In this document: piece after piece, positions 44,247-51,735 of the stretch
Layout of the letters: each line of letters begins with the position of its first letter
Position numbering within the stretch: the stretch's first letter is position 1
From: Burkholderia sp. NRF60-BP8
GTDB taxonomy: Bacteria > Pseudomonadota > Gammaproteobacteria > Burkholderiales > Burkholderiaceae
DNA: 64,000 bases
NCBI RefSeq assembly: GCF_001522585.2
Contig: NZ_CP013372.1
Span: 1,550,001 to 1,614,000 of the forward strand
Direction of reading: 5' to 3'
The notes under the pieces: model-generated
The model's database searches: none
What the model saw: only the letters and a program-made list of their open reading frames with translations
What the model was told of the DNA's origin: nothing
Translations under genes and position numbers: made by a program

Positions 44247-44531
44247 TCATCCGGCGTCGTTCGCGCCGAACAGCTGCGCGCACACCGCGCGCCCTTCGTC
44301 GGTCAGTGCGGCGCTGCCGGTACCGTCCTCGTTCAGCGTCGTCGCACTCAGGCCCGCGGCGTCGAGTTGCGTCAGCACGCGGCGAAGCGTGCTCATCGGC
44401 AGCTGCGCACGCTTCGCGATCTTCGGCAGCGACCACGTCTTGCCGGCCGGATCGTTCGCGGCTTCGTTCAGCGTCGCGAGCGTGGCAACGAGTGCGGGAT
44501 CGAGCGGGGAGGCGTCGGTTTCTGAAGTCAT
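44247..44531 (-). CDS. small winged helix-turn-helix regulator
   Basis: A 94-residue DNA-binding protein. The segment W-S-L-P-K-I-A-K-R-A-Q-L-P-M-S-T-L-R-R-V-L-T-Q-L is a winged-helix recognition unit of the MarR/ArsR kind, and the following A-A-L-T-D-E-G-R-A-V-C-A-Q-L-F resembles the MarR wing and last helix. No effector domain is present. The start at 44531 is chosen over one 12 codons upstream because the helix-turn-helix numbering fits. It follows the LysR gene on the same strand after about 70 bases; the target is unknown. Confidence 0.75.
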   Translation of the reverse strand: MTSETDASPLDPALVATLATLNEAANDPAGKTWSLPKIAKRAQLPMSTLRRVLTQLDAAGLSATTLNEDGTGSAALTDEGRAVCAQLFGANDAG

Positions 44532-44603
44532 CGGTTCGCGTTCGTCGGCCGGCGTCGGCGCCGGCATGCATGGAGAAAACGATCGTGGACACTCTACGCG
44601 GCG

Positions 44604-45479
44604 TCACGCCCCCTTGAGCGCCGCGCGCATGAACGACACGAAACGCGCGGTGACGGGATCGTCGCGATCGGACCGCCACGCGAGCCCCACGCGCCACTTC
44701 GCGTCCCGGCCGTCGAGCGGCAGCACCGTCGCGTCGCGCAGCAGGTACCGCGCGCTCGACGGGATGAACGCGACGCCGACGCCGGCCGCGACCGACGTCA
44801 GCACCGACTGTACGTCCTCCGCCTGCTGCATCACCTGCGGCACGAAGCGGCGCGCGACGCACCACCGGTCGATCTGTGCGGCCAGCCCCGGGCCGCGCGC
44901 ACGCTGCAGCGCGATGAAGCCGATCTCGTTGAGCACGTCGAGATTGGCCGGCACGCGCTTGAAGCCGAGATGCGGCGGCGCCGCGAGCGCGAGCGCCTCG
45001 TCGATCACCTTGAACGACGACAAGCCTTCGTCGGCGGGCACACGCAGGAAACCCGCGTCGAGCTTGCCGGCGCGCAGCCGGCGTGTCTGTTCGGACGACG
45101 ACAGATCGCTCAGCGTCACCGCGATACCCGGATTGCAACGACGGAATTCGGCGATCAGCTTCGGCACGAGCGTGAGCACGGACAAGCAGATGCCGAGCCG
45201 CAAGTGCCCGCGCTGCCCGCTCGTCGCTTCCCGCGCACGCGCCAGGATTTCGTCGGCATCGCGCACGAGCGCCTGCGCGTCGGGCAGGAAGCGTTCGCCG
45301 AACGGCGTCAGTTCCGCGCCATGCCGGCCGCGCTCGAACAGCTTGCCGCCGAGGCTCGCCTCGAGCGCGCCGATCTGCTTGCTGAGCGCAGGCTGGCTCA
45401 TGTGCAGCGCATCGGCCGCGCGGCTGAAATGGCACAGCTCGGTGACCGTCAGGAACGTGCGCAACAGTTTGAGTTCCAT
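44604..45479 (-). CDS. LysR family regulator
   Basis: A 291-residue LysR regulator beginning M-E-L-K-L-L-R-T-F-L-T-V-T-E-L-C-H-F-S, with the helix-turn-helix A-A-D-A-L-H-M-S-Q-P-A-L-S-K-Q-I-G-A-L-E and G-A-E-L-T-P-F-G-E-R-F-L. It is of the CatM/BenM-like or AlsR subtype judging by the C-H-F-S and S-Q-P-A-L-S patterns. It is divergent from a short open frame at 45531 with only 51 bases between; two CGATCGAA direct repeats 21 bases apart lie there, likely its own operator. A catabolic or efflux target is not adjacent, so the regulated genes are not identified. Confidence 0.9.
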   Translation of the reverse strand: MELKLLRTFLTVTELCHFSRAADALHMSQPALSKQIGALEASLGGKLFERGRHGAELTPFGERFLPDAQALVRDADEILARAREATSGQRGHLRLGICLSVLTLVPKLIAEFRRCNPGIAVTLSDLSSSEQTRRLRAGKLDAGFLRVPADEGLSSFKVIDEALALAAPPHLGFKRVPANLDVLNEIGFIALQRARGPGLAAQIDRWCVARRFVPQVMQQAEDVQSVLTSVAAGVGVAFIPSSARYLLRDATVLPLDGRDAKWRVGLAWRSDRDDPVTARFVSFMRAALKGA

Positions 45480-45497
45480 TCTTCAACGGAATCGTAA

Positions 45498-45526
45498 CGA
45501 TCGAAATATTCATTTTACCGATCGAA
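45498..45526. promoter_or_regulatory. direct repeats CGATCGAA, 21-base period, upstream of the LysR gene
   Basis: CGATCGAA occurs at 45498-45505 and again at 45519-45526, exactly 21 bases apart (two helical turns), in an AT-rich gap between the divergent LysR gene and the small ORF at 45531. This phasing places two proteins on the same DNA face, as expected for a LysR dimer-of-dimers. Confidence 0.5.
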
Positions 45527-45530
45527 TGCA

Positions 45531-45809
45531 ATGGCGTTCAATACGGACATGCCCTTCCCGGAATTCACGTCCATGTCCCTCGATCCAGCGGCCGACTGCG
45601 TGGCCGAGCCCTCATCCGATGTCGCGGATACGACCGCATGCGCCGTCGCCGCCGATGCGCGCGCACCGAAGCGTCGTGCCAAATGCACGGACGGGCGCAG
45701 CCGCCGCTTCCGCTTCGGCGACGCGCTGGACGACGCGCCGCCACGCGCGGCGACGGGTTCGATCGCGATCGGTTTTGCGGTCGTGTCGCGGCGGAACTGG
45801 CCGCGCTGA
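45531..45809 (+). CDS. hypothetical 92-residue protein
   Basis: An open frame divergent from the LysR gene, encoding a soluble protein with an acidic N-terminal half (D-M-P-F-P-E-F-T, C-V-A-E-P-S-S-D-V-A-D) and a basic C-terminal half (R-R-A-K-C-T-D-G-R-S-R-R-F-R-F-G-D). No signal peptide, membrane helix or recognised domain. No good ribosome site precedes the ATG. Its position as the divergent partner of a LysR gene is the main support. It might be a small regulator target, or a chance frame. Confidence 0.35.
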   Translation: MAFNTDMPFPEFTSMSLDPAADCVAEPSSDVADTTACAVAADARAPKRRAKCTDGRSRRFRFGDALDDAPPRAATGSIAIGFAVVSRRNWPR

Positions 45810-46006
45810 GCCGCGCACCCGCCCGCCTTTCATCCCATGCGCACCGCTGTCCGGCAGCGCGAAAACGCCGGAAACCCTCCCGTATCACGCGTCATTGCGC
45901 GTCATCCGATCGTCATCGCCCCGCGATCGACCGTATAATTTCCCGCACCCGCTGACCGCCCACGCATTCCGCGCAGCCGCATCGCGCGTGAAAAGGAGAC
46001 TTTCGC

Positions 46007-47088
46007 TTGACCGGCCTCATCGCGCGCCTGCCTCGCGCCCGGACCACCCTGATCCTCGCCCTGTCGTTCCTGCTACTCGCATTCGCCACGAATGCGTCCG
46101 CGCAACGCGTGCAGCCGCATCGCACCGTACACGCCCAACCGCATGCCCACACGAAGGCCGTCAAGAAGAAGCCCCATCGCAAGAAAAAGGCCGTCAAGCA
46201 TCGCCGCCCGCGCGTGACGCATCAGGCGGTCAAACGCCACGCGGCACCCGCGCCGCAGCAGCGACGCGCGAAACGCACGACGGCCGTGCGGCCGCGCCCG
46301 CCCGCGAAACCGAAGCTGCTCGCCAGTTGCGGCTACACGCCGCGCGCGGTCCGGTCGCTGCATTCGCGCGCGGCCTACGTGCTCGACGTCGATTCCGGCA
46401 CCCCGCTGCTGGCTCGCAATGCACGCACCGTACGGCCGATCGCATCGATCTCGAAACTGATGACGGCCGTCGTCGCACGCGACGCCGATCGTCCGCTGAA
46501 CGGCGTGCTGCGCGTGACCGCGCGCGATCGCGACACGATCAAGTTCACCGGTTCGCGCCTGCAGGTCGGCTCGGAACTGTCGCGCCGCGAGATGTTCCAT
46601 ATCGCGCTGATGTCGTCGGAGAACCGCGCGGCCGCCGCGCTGAGCCGCGACTATCCGGGCGGGCGCACCGCGTTCGTCAACGCGATGAACCGCGAAGCGC
46701 GCCGGCTCGGCATGCGGCACACGCACTTCCGCGAACCGACCGGCCTGTCGCCGCACAACGTGTCGACGGCGGAAGATCTCGCGCGGCTCGTCGGCGCGGC
46801 CGCGCAGGATCCGCTGATCCGCTATTTCTCGACGATCTGTCGACCACCGTGCGCCCCGGCAACGGCGAACTCGTGTACGTCAACTCCGACCCGCTCGTGC
46901 GCTACCGCCGCCTGCCGATCCGGCTGCAGAAAACCGGCTTCATCAACGAATCGGGGCACGGCGTCGTGATGCGCATGCGCGTGAAAGGTCGCCGCGAAAC
47001 GGTCGTGCTGCTCGGCGCACCGACGCGTGCCGGCGTATCGAGCGACGCCATCCGGATCCATCGCTGGCTGTCCTGCTCGATCCGGTAA
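46007..47088 (+). pseudogene. pbpG: D-alanyl-D-alanine endopeptidase (PbpG-like), frameshifted before the KTG motif
   Basis: A TTG start with AAGGAGA upstream opens a low-molecular-mass PBP of family S11: signal peptide ending T-N-A-S-A, a Lys/Arg/His-rich linker (about 45-100), then S-I-S-K (147-150) and S-E-N (204-206). After L-I-R-Y-F-S-T (about 46830) the frame reads nonsense and stops at 46969, while the next frame continues the protein (V-R-P-G-N-G-E-L-V-Y-V-N-S-D-P, then the third active-site motif K-T-G at 46930-46938, ending at 47088). A one-base deletion between about 46828 and 46845 explains this. The whole would be about 361 residues. As read, the product lacks K-T-G and would be inactive, unless this is a sequencing error. 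Confidence 0.85.
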
Positions 47089-47132
47089 GCGCATCCGGGC
47101 AGCCGGCGCGTTCACGCTACGGGAGCGACGTC

Positions 47133-47366
47133 ATGCAGCACGAATACCGCTTCAACGCGTTCGGTCGGCTGCTCGCCGTCGTGCGCACGAACGGCCGCTG
47201 GGCCGTGTTCGATCTCGGCGCCGATGGCAAGCGGCGCCCGGCCGATCTGCAGATCCCGTCGACGCTCGCCGCCCACGAACTCGCCCAGTACCTCGGCGAT
47301 CTGCTGCACGAAAACGCGACCCCGCGATACAGCGAAGTCGTACCGATCGCGCATCGACGCACGTAG
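47133..47366 (+). CDS. small conserved-looking hypothetical protein (77 residues)
   Basis: A 77-residue soluble protein starting M-Q-H-E-Y-R-F-N-A-F-G-R-L-L-A-V-V-R-T-N-G-R-W-A-V-F-D-L, followed by G-K-R-R-P-A-D-L-Q-I-P and an amphipathic helix (L-A-A-H-E-L-A-Q-Y-L-G-D-L-L-H-E). The regular beta-rich N-terminus and helix look like a real small fold, and it begins 44 bases after pbpG with ACGGGAG upstream. I recognise similar small proteins in Burkholderia but no characterised function. Confidence 0.65.
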   Translation: MQHEYRFNAFGRLLAVVRTNGRWAVFDLGADGKRRPADLQIPSTLAAHELAQYLGDLLHENATPRYSEVVPIAHRRT

Positions 47367-47411
47367 TCACGTAGTCGCGCCGGTAGGCGCCGCCATCCGG
47401 CGATCAATTCA

Positions 47412-47437
47412 ACAGTTAAACTTGCAAGTTTAACTGT
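47412..47437. promoter_or_regulatory. 26-base perfect palindrome, operator of the marR gene at 47458
   Basis: ACAGTTAAACTTG is followed directly by its exact reverse complement CAAGTTTAACTGT, a perfect 26-base palindrome 20 bases upstream of the MarR start codon. It is AT-rich in a GC-rich setting. Size and location fit an autoregulatory MarR operator that also controls the downstream isochorismatase-like and MFS genes. Confidence 0.8.
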
Positions 47438-47457
47438 CATGTTCTATGCTTCGCCGC

Positions 47458-47901
47458 ATGAACCCGCCACGCAAACCCGGCGTTTCCGCCGAAACCGTCG
47501 CCGCCGACCTGACCCTCGCGGTCGGCCAGCTCATCCGTCGGCTGCGCGCCGAGATCGATTCCGAAGGGCTCGGCATGTCCCAGACGAGCGCGCTCGCCCG
47601 GCTCGAACGGCACGGGCCGATGACGACCGCCGATCTCGCGCGCGCCGAGGCGATGAAGCCTCAGTCGATGAAGGCGATCCTCGCGAGCCTCGAGGAAGAC
47701 GCGCTCGTCGAGCGCGAACCGCATCCGACCGACGGCCGCCAGATCCTGTTCAAACTCACCGCCGCCGGCCTCGACGCGCGACGCAAGCGCAACGCCGCGA
47801 AACACCGGTGGCTCGCCGCCGCGATCGAGAAGCTCGATCCGCAAGACATCGACACGCTTGCCGCGGCCATCCCGCTGATTCGCCGCATCGGCGACCAATG
47901 A
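47458..47901 (+). CDS. MarR family regulator of a hydrolase/exporter unit
   Basis: A 147-residue MarR protein with recognition helix region M-T-T-A-D-L-A-R-A-E-A-M-K-P-Q-S-M-K-A-I-L-A-S-L and wing V-E-R-E-P-H-P-T-D-G-R-Q-I-L-F-K-L-T. In the wing, D-G-R-Q replaces the usual D-R-R. The ATG at 47458 is preferred; an in-frame ATG four codons upstream lies at 47446. It begins a rightward unit with the isochorismatase-like gene (66 bases later) and the DHA2 exporter. A perfect 26-base palindrome lies just upstream. By analogy with OhrR/EmrR-type systems it probably represses the unit until a toxic compound binds. Confidence 0.9.
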   Translation: MNPPRKPGVSAETVAADLTLAVGQLIRRLRAEIDSEGLGMSQTSALARLERHGPMTTADLARAEAMKPQSMKAILASLEEDALVEREPHPTDGRQILFKLTAAGLDARRKRNAAKHRWLAAAIEKLDPQDIDTLAAAIPLIRRIGDQ

Positions 47902-47966
47902 ACCGGCCCGTGCGCCACGCGGCATCCGCGCACGGTTTTCCTCGCCCTCTCCTCCGGAGTCCCATC

Positions 47967-48530
47967 ATGAGCGCAACCCGTCTCGACACGAACACGGCGC
48001 TGGTCGTCATCGACCTGCAGAAAGGCATCGTCGGCCTCCCCACCGCGCACCCGGTCGCACCGGTGATCGCCCGCACCCGCGAACTGCTCGACGCATTCCG
48101 CAGCCGCGGCCTGCCGATCGTGCTGGTCAACGTCGCGGGCGGCGCACCAGGCCGCACCGAGCAACCGCCGCGCACGGCGCAGTTCCCCGCCGACTGGACC
48201 GAACTCGTGCCCGAGCTGAACCGCCAGCCGAACGACCACGTCGTGACGAAGCAGACCTGGGGCGCCTTCACCGGCACCGGTCTCGACGCGCATCTGAAGG
48301 CAGCCGGCGTCACGCAGATCGTGCTGACCGGCGTCGCGACGAGCATCGGCGTCGAATCGACCGCGCGGCAGGCGCACGAACTCGGCTACAACGTGACGCT
48401 CGCCGTCGACGCGATGACCGACCTCAACGCGGACGCGCACGTCAACAGCGTCGAGAGGCTGTTCCCGCGCCTCGGCGAAACGGGCACGACGCACGACATC
48501 GTCGCGTTGCTCGACCGGCGCGGCGCGTGA
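47967..48530 (+). CDS. isochorismatase-like hydrolase
   Basis: A 187-residue cysteine-hydrolase-fold protein. The first catalytic Asp is in L-V-V-I-D-L-Q-K-G-I, and the conserved Lys in V-V-T-K-Q-T-W-G-A-F. Where most family members have the nucleophilic Cys, the sequence reads T-G-V-A-T-S-I-G-V-E-S-T-A-R, without Cys, as in true isochorismatases and some uncharacterised relatives; so amidase chemistry through Cys is unlikely. The ATG at 47967 follows CCGGAG. Its stop overlaps the GTG of the exporter gene by three bases, showing translational coupling. It is under the upstream MarR, so a detoxification role is possible. Confidence 0.88.
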   Translation: MSATRLDTNTALVVIDLQKGIVGLPTAHPVAPVIARTRELLDAFRSRGLPIVLVNVAGGAPGRTEQPPRTAQFPADWTELVPELNRQPNDHVVTKQTWGAFTGTGLDAHLKAAGVTQIVLTGVATSIGVESTARQAHELGYNVTLAVDAMTDLNADAHVNSVERLFPRLGETGTTHDIVALLDRRGA

Positions 48531-49984
48531 GCGACGAGCGCATCCGGCCGGCGCCGGGCCACGCGCCCGGCCGGCTCGATCCGTCGATCTGGAAAGTCAG
48601 CGCGGTGGCGACGCTCGGCTCGCTGCTGTCGCAGCTCGATGCGACGATCGTCAACGTGTCGCTGTCGAGCCTCGCGACCGACCTGCATGCCAGCCTGTCG
48701 ACGATCCAGTGGGTGACGAGCGGCTACCTGCTCGCGCTGACGCTGGTGCTGCCGCTGAACGGCTGGCTCGTCGACCGCATCGGCGCGAAGGCGCTGTACC
48801 TGTGGTGCTTCTCGGCGTTCACGCTCACGTCGGCGCTGTGCGGGCTCGCGTGGTCCGCGCCGTCGCTGATCGCGTTCCGCGTGTTGCAAGGCGTCAGCGG
48901 CGGCTTGCTCGCGCCGATGGCGCAGATGATGATCGCGCGCGTCGCCGGCCAGCAGATGGCGCGCGTGATCGGCTACGCGGCGGTGCCGGTGCTGCTCGCG
49001 CCGATCCTCGGCCCGGTCGTGGCCGGCGCGATCCTGCAGCACACGTCGTGGCGCTGGCTGTTTCTGGTGAACCTGCCCGTCGGCGCGCTCGCGCTCGCAC
49101 TGGCCGCGCGGTTCCTGCCCGGCGACCGGGACGATGCGCCGCGGCGCGAACTCGACTGGATCGGCCTCGCGTTGCTGTCGCCGGCCCTCGTGCTGTTCCT
49201 GTACGGCGTCGAGCGGATCGGCTCGACGCCCGGCATCGTGGCGGTCGCGAGCTCGGCGCTGCTGCTCGGCGCGTTCCTGCGCTTCGAGCGCCGCCAGGGC
49301 GAGCGTGCACTGATCGATCTCGCGCTGTTTCGCTCGCGCGTGTTCGGCGCGGCCGCCGGCACGCAGTTTCTGTCGAACGGCGCGCTGTATGCAGGCCAGA
49401 TGCTGATTCCCGTGTTTCTGATCCAGGCGTGCGGGCGATCGCCCGGCGAAATGGGCTGGCTGCTCGCGCCGCTCGGGCTCGGCATGCTCGTCACCTATCC
49501 GTCGATGGGCGCGCTGACGAGCCGGTTCGGCGTACGTCGGCTGGCCGCGGCCGGCGCCCTGCTCGCACTCGTCGCCACGCTGCCGTTCGTGTTCCTCGCG
49601 CTGACCGGCTACGATCCGCTCGTGCTCGTGCCAGCGCTGTTTCTGCGCGGCATGGGCCAGAGCGCGATCGGCGCGCCGTCGATCTCCGCCGCGTATGCGT
49701 CGGTCGAGCGCCGCAACCTGCCGATGGCAACCACGTCGCTCAACATCGTGCAACGGCTCGGCGGCCCGACGTTCACGACGCTATGCACGCTGTTTCTCGC
49801 GTGGCGTCTGCAGGCCGAATCGACGTCGGCGGGCGGCACGCAGGCCGTCGCGTACGCGTGGGCGTTCGGCTTGCTGTGCGCGCTGCATGCGGCGAGCTTC
49901 GCGACGACGCTGCGGCTGCCGTTGCGGTCGGCTGGCGCAGGCGGCGACGGACGAGCTCGCCACACACCGGCCGGTTCGCGCTGA
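48527..49984 (+). CDS. MFS multidrug exporter, DHA2 (EmrB/QacA) family
   Basis: A 485-residue, fourteen-helix drug:H+ antiporter. Motif D1 is L-D-A-T-I-V-N-V in helix 1, motif A is G-W-L-V-D-R-I-G-A-K, and motif C is P-I-L-G-P-V-V-A-G-A-I in helix 5. No EmrA-like membrane fusion partner is adjacent. It starts at a GTG embedded in the stop of the hydrolase gene (GTGA), so the two are coupled. With the MarR gene and its palindrome this forms a classical inducible efflux unit; the substrate is unknown. Confidence 0.92.
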   Translation: MSDERIRPAPGHAPGRLDPSIWKVSAVATLGSLLSQLDATIVNVSLSSLATDLHASLSTIQWVTSGYLLALTLVLPLNGWLVDRIGAKALYLWCFSAFTLTSALCGLAWSAPSLIAFRVLQGVSGGLLAPMAQMMIARVAGQQMARVIGYAAVPVLLAPILGPVVAGAILQHTSWRWLFLVNLPVGALALALAARFLPGDRDDAPRRELDWIGLALLSPALVLFLYGVERIGSTPGIVAVASSALLLGAFLRFERRQGERALIDLALFRSRVFGAAAGTQFLSNGALYAGQMLIPVFLIQACGRSPGEMGWLLAPLGLGMLVTYPSMGALTSRFGVRRLAAAGALLALVATLPFVFLALTGYDPLVLVPALFLRGMGQSAIGAPSISAAYASVERRNLPMATTSLNIVQRLGGPTFTTLCTLFLAWRLQAESTSAGGTQAVAYAWAFGLLCALHAASFATTLRLPLRSAGAGGDGRARHTPAGSR

Positions 49985-50435
49985 AGACGGGCCGCGCCGC
50001 GTGCGCGCGCGGTCCCGCTACGGCAGGCCACATCGGCACCGATCGACGCCACGCGCAACGAGCCAAGCCTCGCATTCAGGCAACGCCGCGGCCGCTCCGT
50101 GCGCAACATGCATGTGAAACGGCCGTCCGGCGAAACACCACGGCGACAACGACGCCATCGCAACCACGCCGAATGCAAAACCGAGCAGCACGTCGAGCCG
50201 CGCCGTCCCTGCCGCGAGCGCCGGCTTGCGGTGACGCGGATTCGCCATCCACCTTCACCTCGATACAGAGGACACCTGTACAAAGGTGAGCCGATTCGGG
50301 AGCCGATCGACCGGCCCTCACCGCACGCATCCGGAACCCGATGGCACAATCACGGTCCCTTTCATGCGCCCTTCACCGGGTGCACGCCGCCTCGCGGCGC
50401 CGATTCAACGCACAAGAAGGCCCCATTCCGCCCCT
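49985..50435. other. intergenic region before the MscS-type gene
   Basis: About 450 bases with no convincing gene. A notable element is ACACCTGTACA (50272-50282); its reverse complement TGTACAGGTGT differs by one base from TGAACAGGTGT found between the MocR and molybdoenzyme genes. It is embedded in the partly symmetric stretch CACCTCGATACAGAGGACACC. Otherwise nothing recognised. Confidence 0.4.
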
Positions 50436-51677
50436 ATGACCCTGAACGAATCCTGGTTCACGCCGCTCGTCGGCATCGTCGTCCTGCTCGCCGCCGCCGG
50501 CGCGATCGCCGCTGTCGTCCACTTCCTGCTGTTTCGCGTGGTCGCGCGTCTCGCGCGGCTGTCCGCCACGCGCGTCGACGACGCGCTGTTCGAATTCGGC
50601 GCATTCAAATGGCTGAACCGCATCGTCCCGTTCGTCGTGATCAAGCTCGGGCTCGGCGCGGTGCCCGGCATGCCAGGCCTGGTCGCGCAGGTCGCCGACA
50701 AGGTGCTGTTCGCGCTGATCGTGTTCCTCGTGACGATGACCATCAGCGCGACGCTGTCCGCGCTCGAGCATACGCACCGCACCTCGCAGCGCGACCAGCC
50801 GCGCCTGTCGCTGAAAGGCGCGATGCAGCTCGTCAAGCTGGTGATGTTCATCACGGCCGCGCTCGTCGTGATCGGCGACGCGACCGGCAAGCAGATCGGC
50901 CTGCTGCTGTCCGGCATCGGCGCGATGTCCGCGGTGCTGATGCTGATCTTCAAGGACACGCTGCTCGGCCTCGTCGCCGGCGTGCAGCTGTCGTCGAACG
51001 ACATGCTGCGGATCGGCGACTGGATCACGATGCCGTCGGCCGGGGCGGACGGCACGGTCATCGACATCACGCTGAACACCGTCAAGGTCGCGAACTTCGA
51101 TCACACGATCATCACGGTGCCGACGTGGAAGCTGATCACCGAGAGCTACCAGAACTGGCGCGGGATGACCGAAGCGGGCGGCCGCCGCATCAAGCGCGCG
51201 CTGTTCGTCGATGCGACGAGCGTGCGCTTTCTCACGAACGACGAGATCGAACGGCTCGGACGCCTGACGCTGCTGAAGGACTATCTCGAGGACAAGGTCG
51301 ACGCGATCGAGCAATGGAACGGCACGCTCGGCGCGGCCGGCGACTGCCCGGCGAACCGCCGCCAGTTGACGAATCTCGGCACGTTCCGCGCGTACGTCGC
51401 GAACTACCTGAAGGGCCATCCGCGCATTCGCGGCGACATGACGAACATGGCGCGACAACTGCCGCTCACGGCCGAGGGCATTCCGCTCGAACTGTACTGC
51501 TTCACCGATACGACGACGTGGGTCGACTACGAAACCATCCAGGCCGACTTGTTCGACCACCTGATCGCGGTGCTGCCTGAATTCGGGCTGCGCGTGTATC
51601 AGCATCCGTCGGGCTTCGACATGCGGCAGATGGTCGACGCCGCGCAAGCGGGCGTGCACGCACCGCGCGCGGCTTGA
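50436..51677 (+). CDS. MscS family mechanosensitive channel (YbdG/MscM-like)
   Basis: A 413-residue inner-membrane protein with five hydrophobic helices. The MscS core helix and beta domain are seen in G-A-M-S-A-V-L-M-L-I-F-K-D-T-L-L-G-L, D-M-L-R-I-G-D-W-I-T-M-P and V-K-V-A-N-F-D-H-T-I-I-T-V-P-T. Length (E. coli YbdG 415) and the C-terminal Y-L-K-G-H-P-R-I and V-Y-Q-H-P-S-G-F-D segments place it in the YbdG group, which contributes a minor mechanosensitive conductance in osmotic downshock. The ATG at 50436 matches the family N-terminus (M-T-L-N-E-S-W-F). It is a single gene, convergent with the MocR gene. Confidence 0.92.
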   Translation: MTLNESWFTPLVGIVVLLAAAGAIAAVVHFLLFRVVARLARLSATRVDDALFEFGAFKWLNRIVPFVVIKLGLGAVPGMPGLVAQVADKVLFALIVFLVTMTISATLSALEHTHRTSQRDQPRLSLKGAMQLVKLVMFITAALVVIGDATGKQIGLLLSGIGAMSAVLMLIFKDTLLGLVAGVQLSSNDMLRIGDWITMPSAGADGTVIDITLNTVKVANFDHTIITVPTWKLITESYQNWRGMTEAGGRRIKRALFVDATSVRFLTNDEIERLGRLTLLKDYLEDKVDAIEQWNGTLGAAGDCPANRRQLTNLGTFRAYVANYLKGHPRIRGDMTNMARQLPLTAEGIPLELYCFTDTTTWVDYETIQADLFDHLIAVLPEFGLRVYQHPSGFDMRQMVDAAQAGVHAPRAA

Positions 51678-51735
51678 TACCGGCCACGGCGGCAGGCCGC
51701 CAGCGGCCGCCTGCCCCGCCGTCGGGCGGCGGCGC

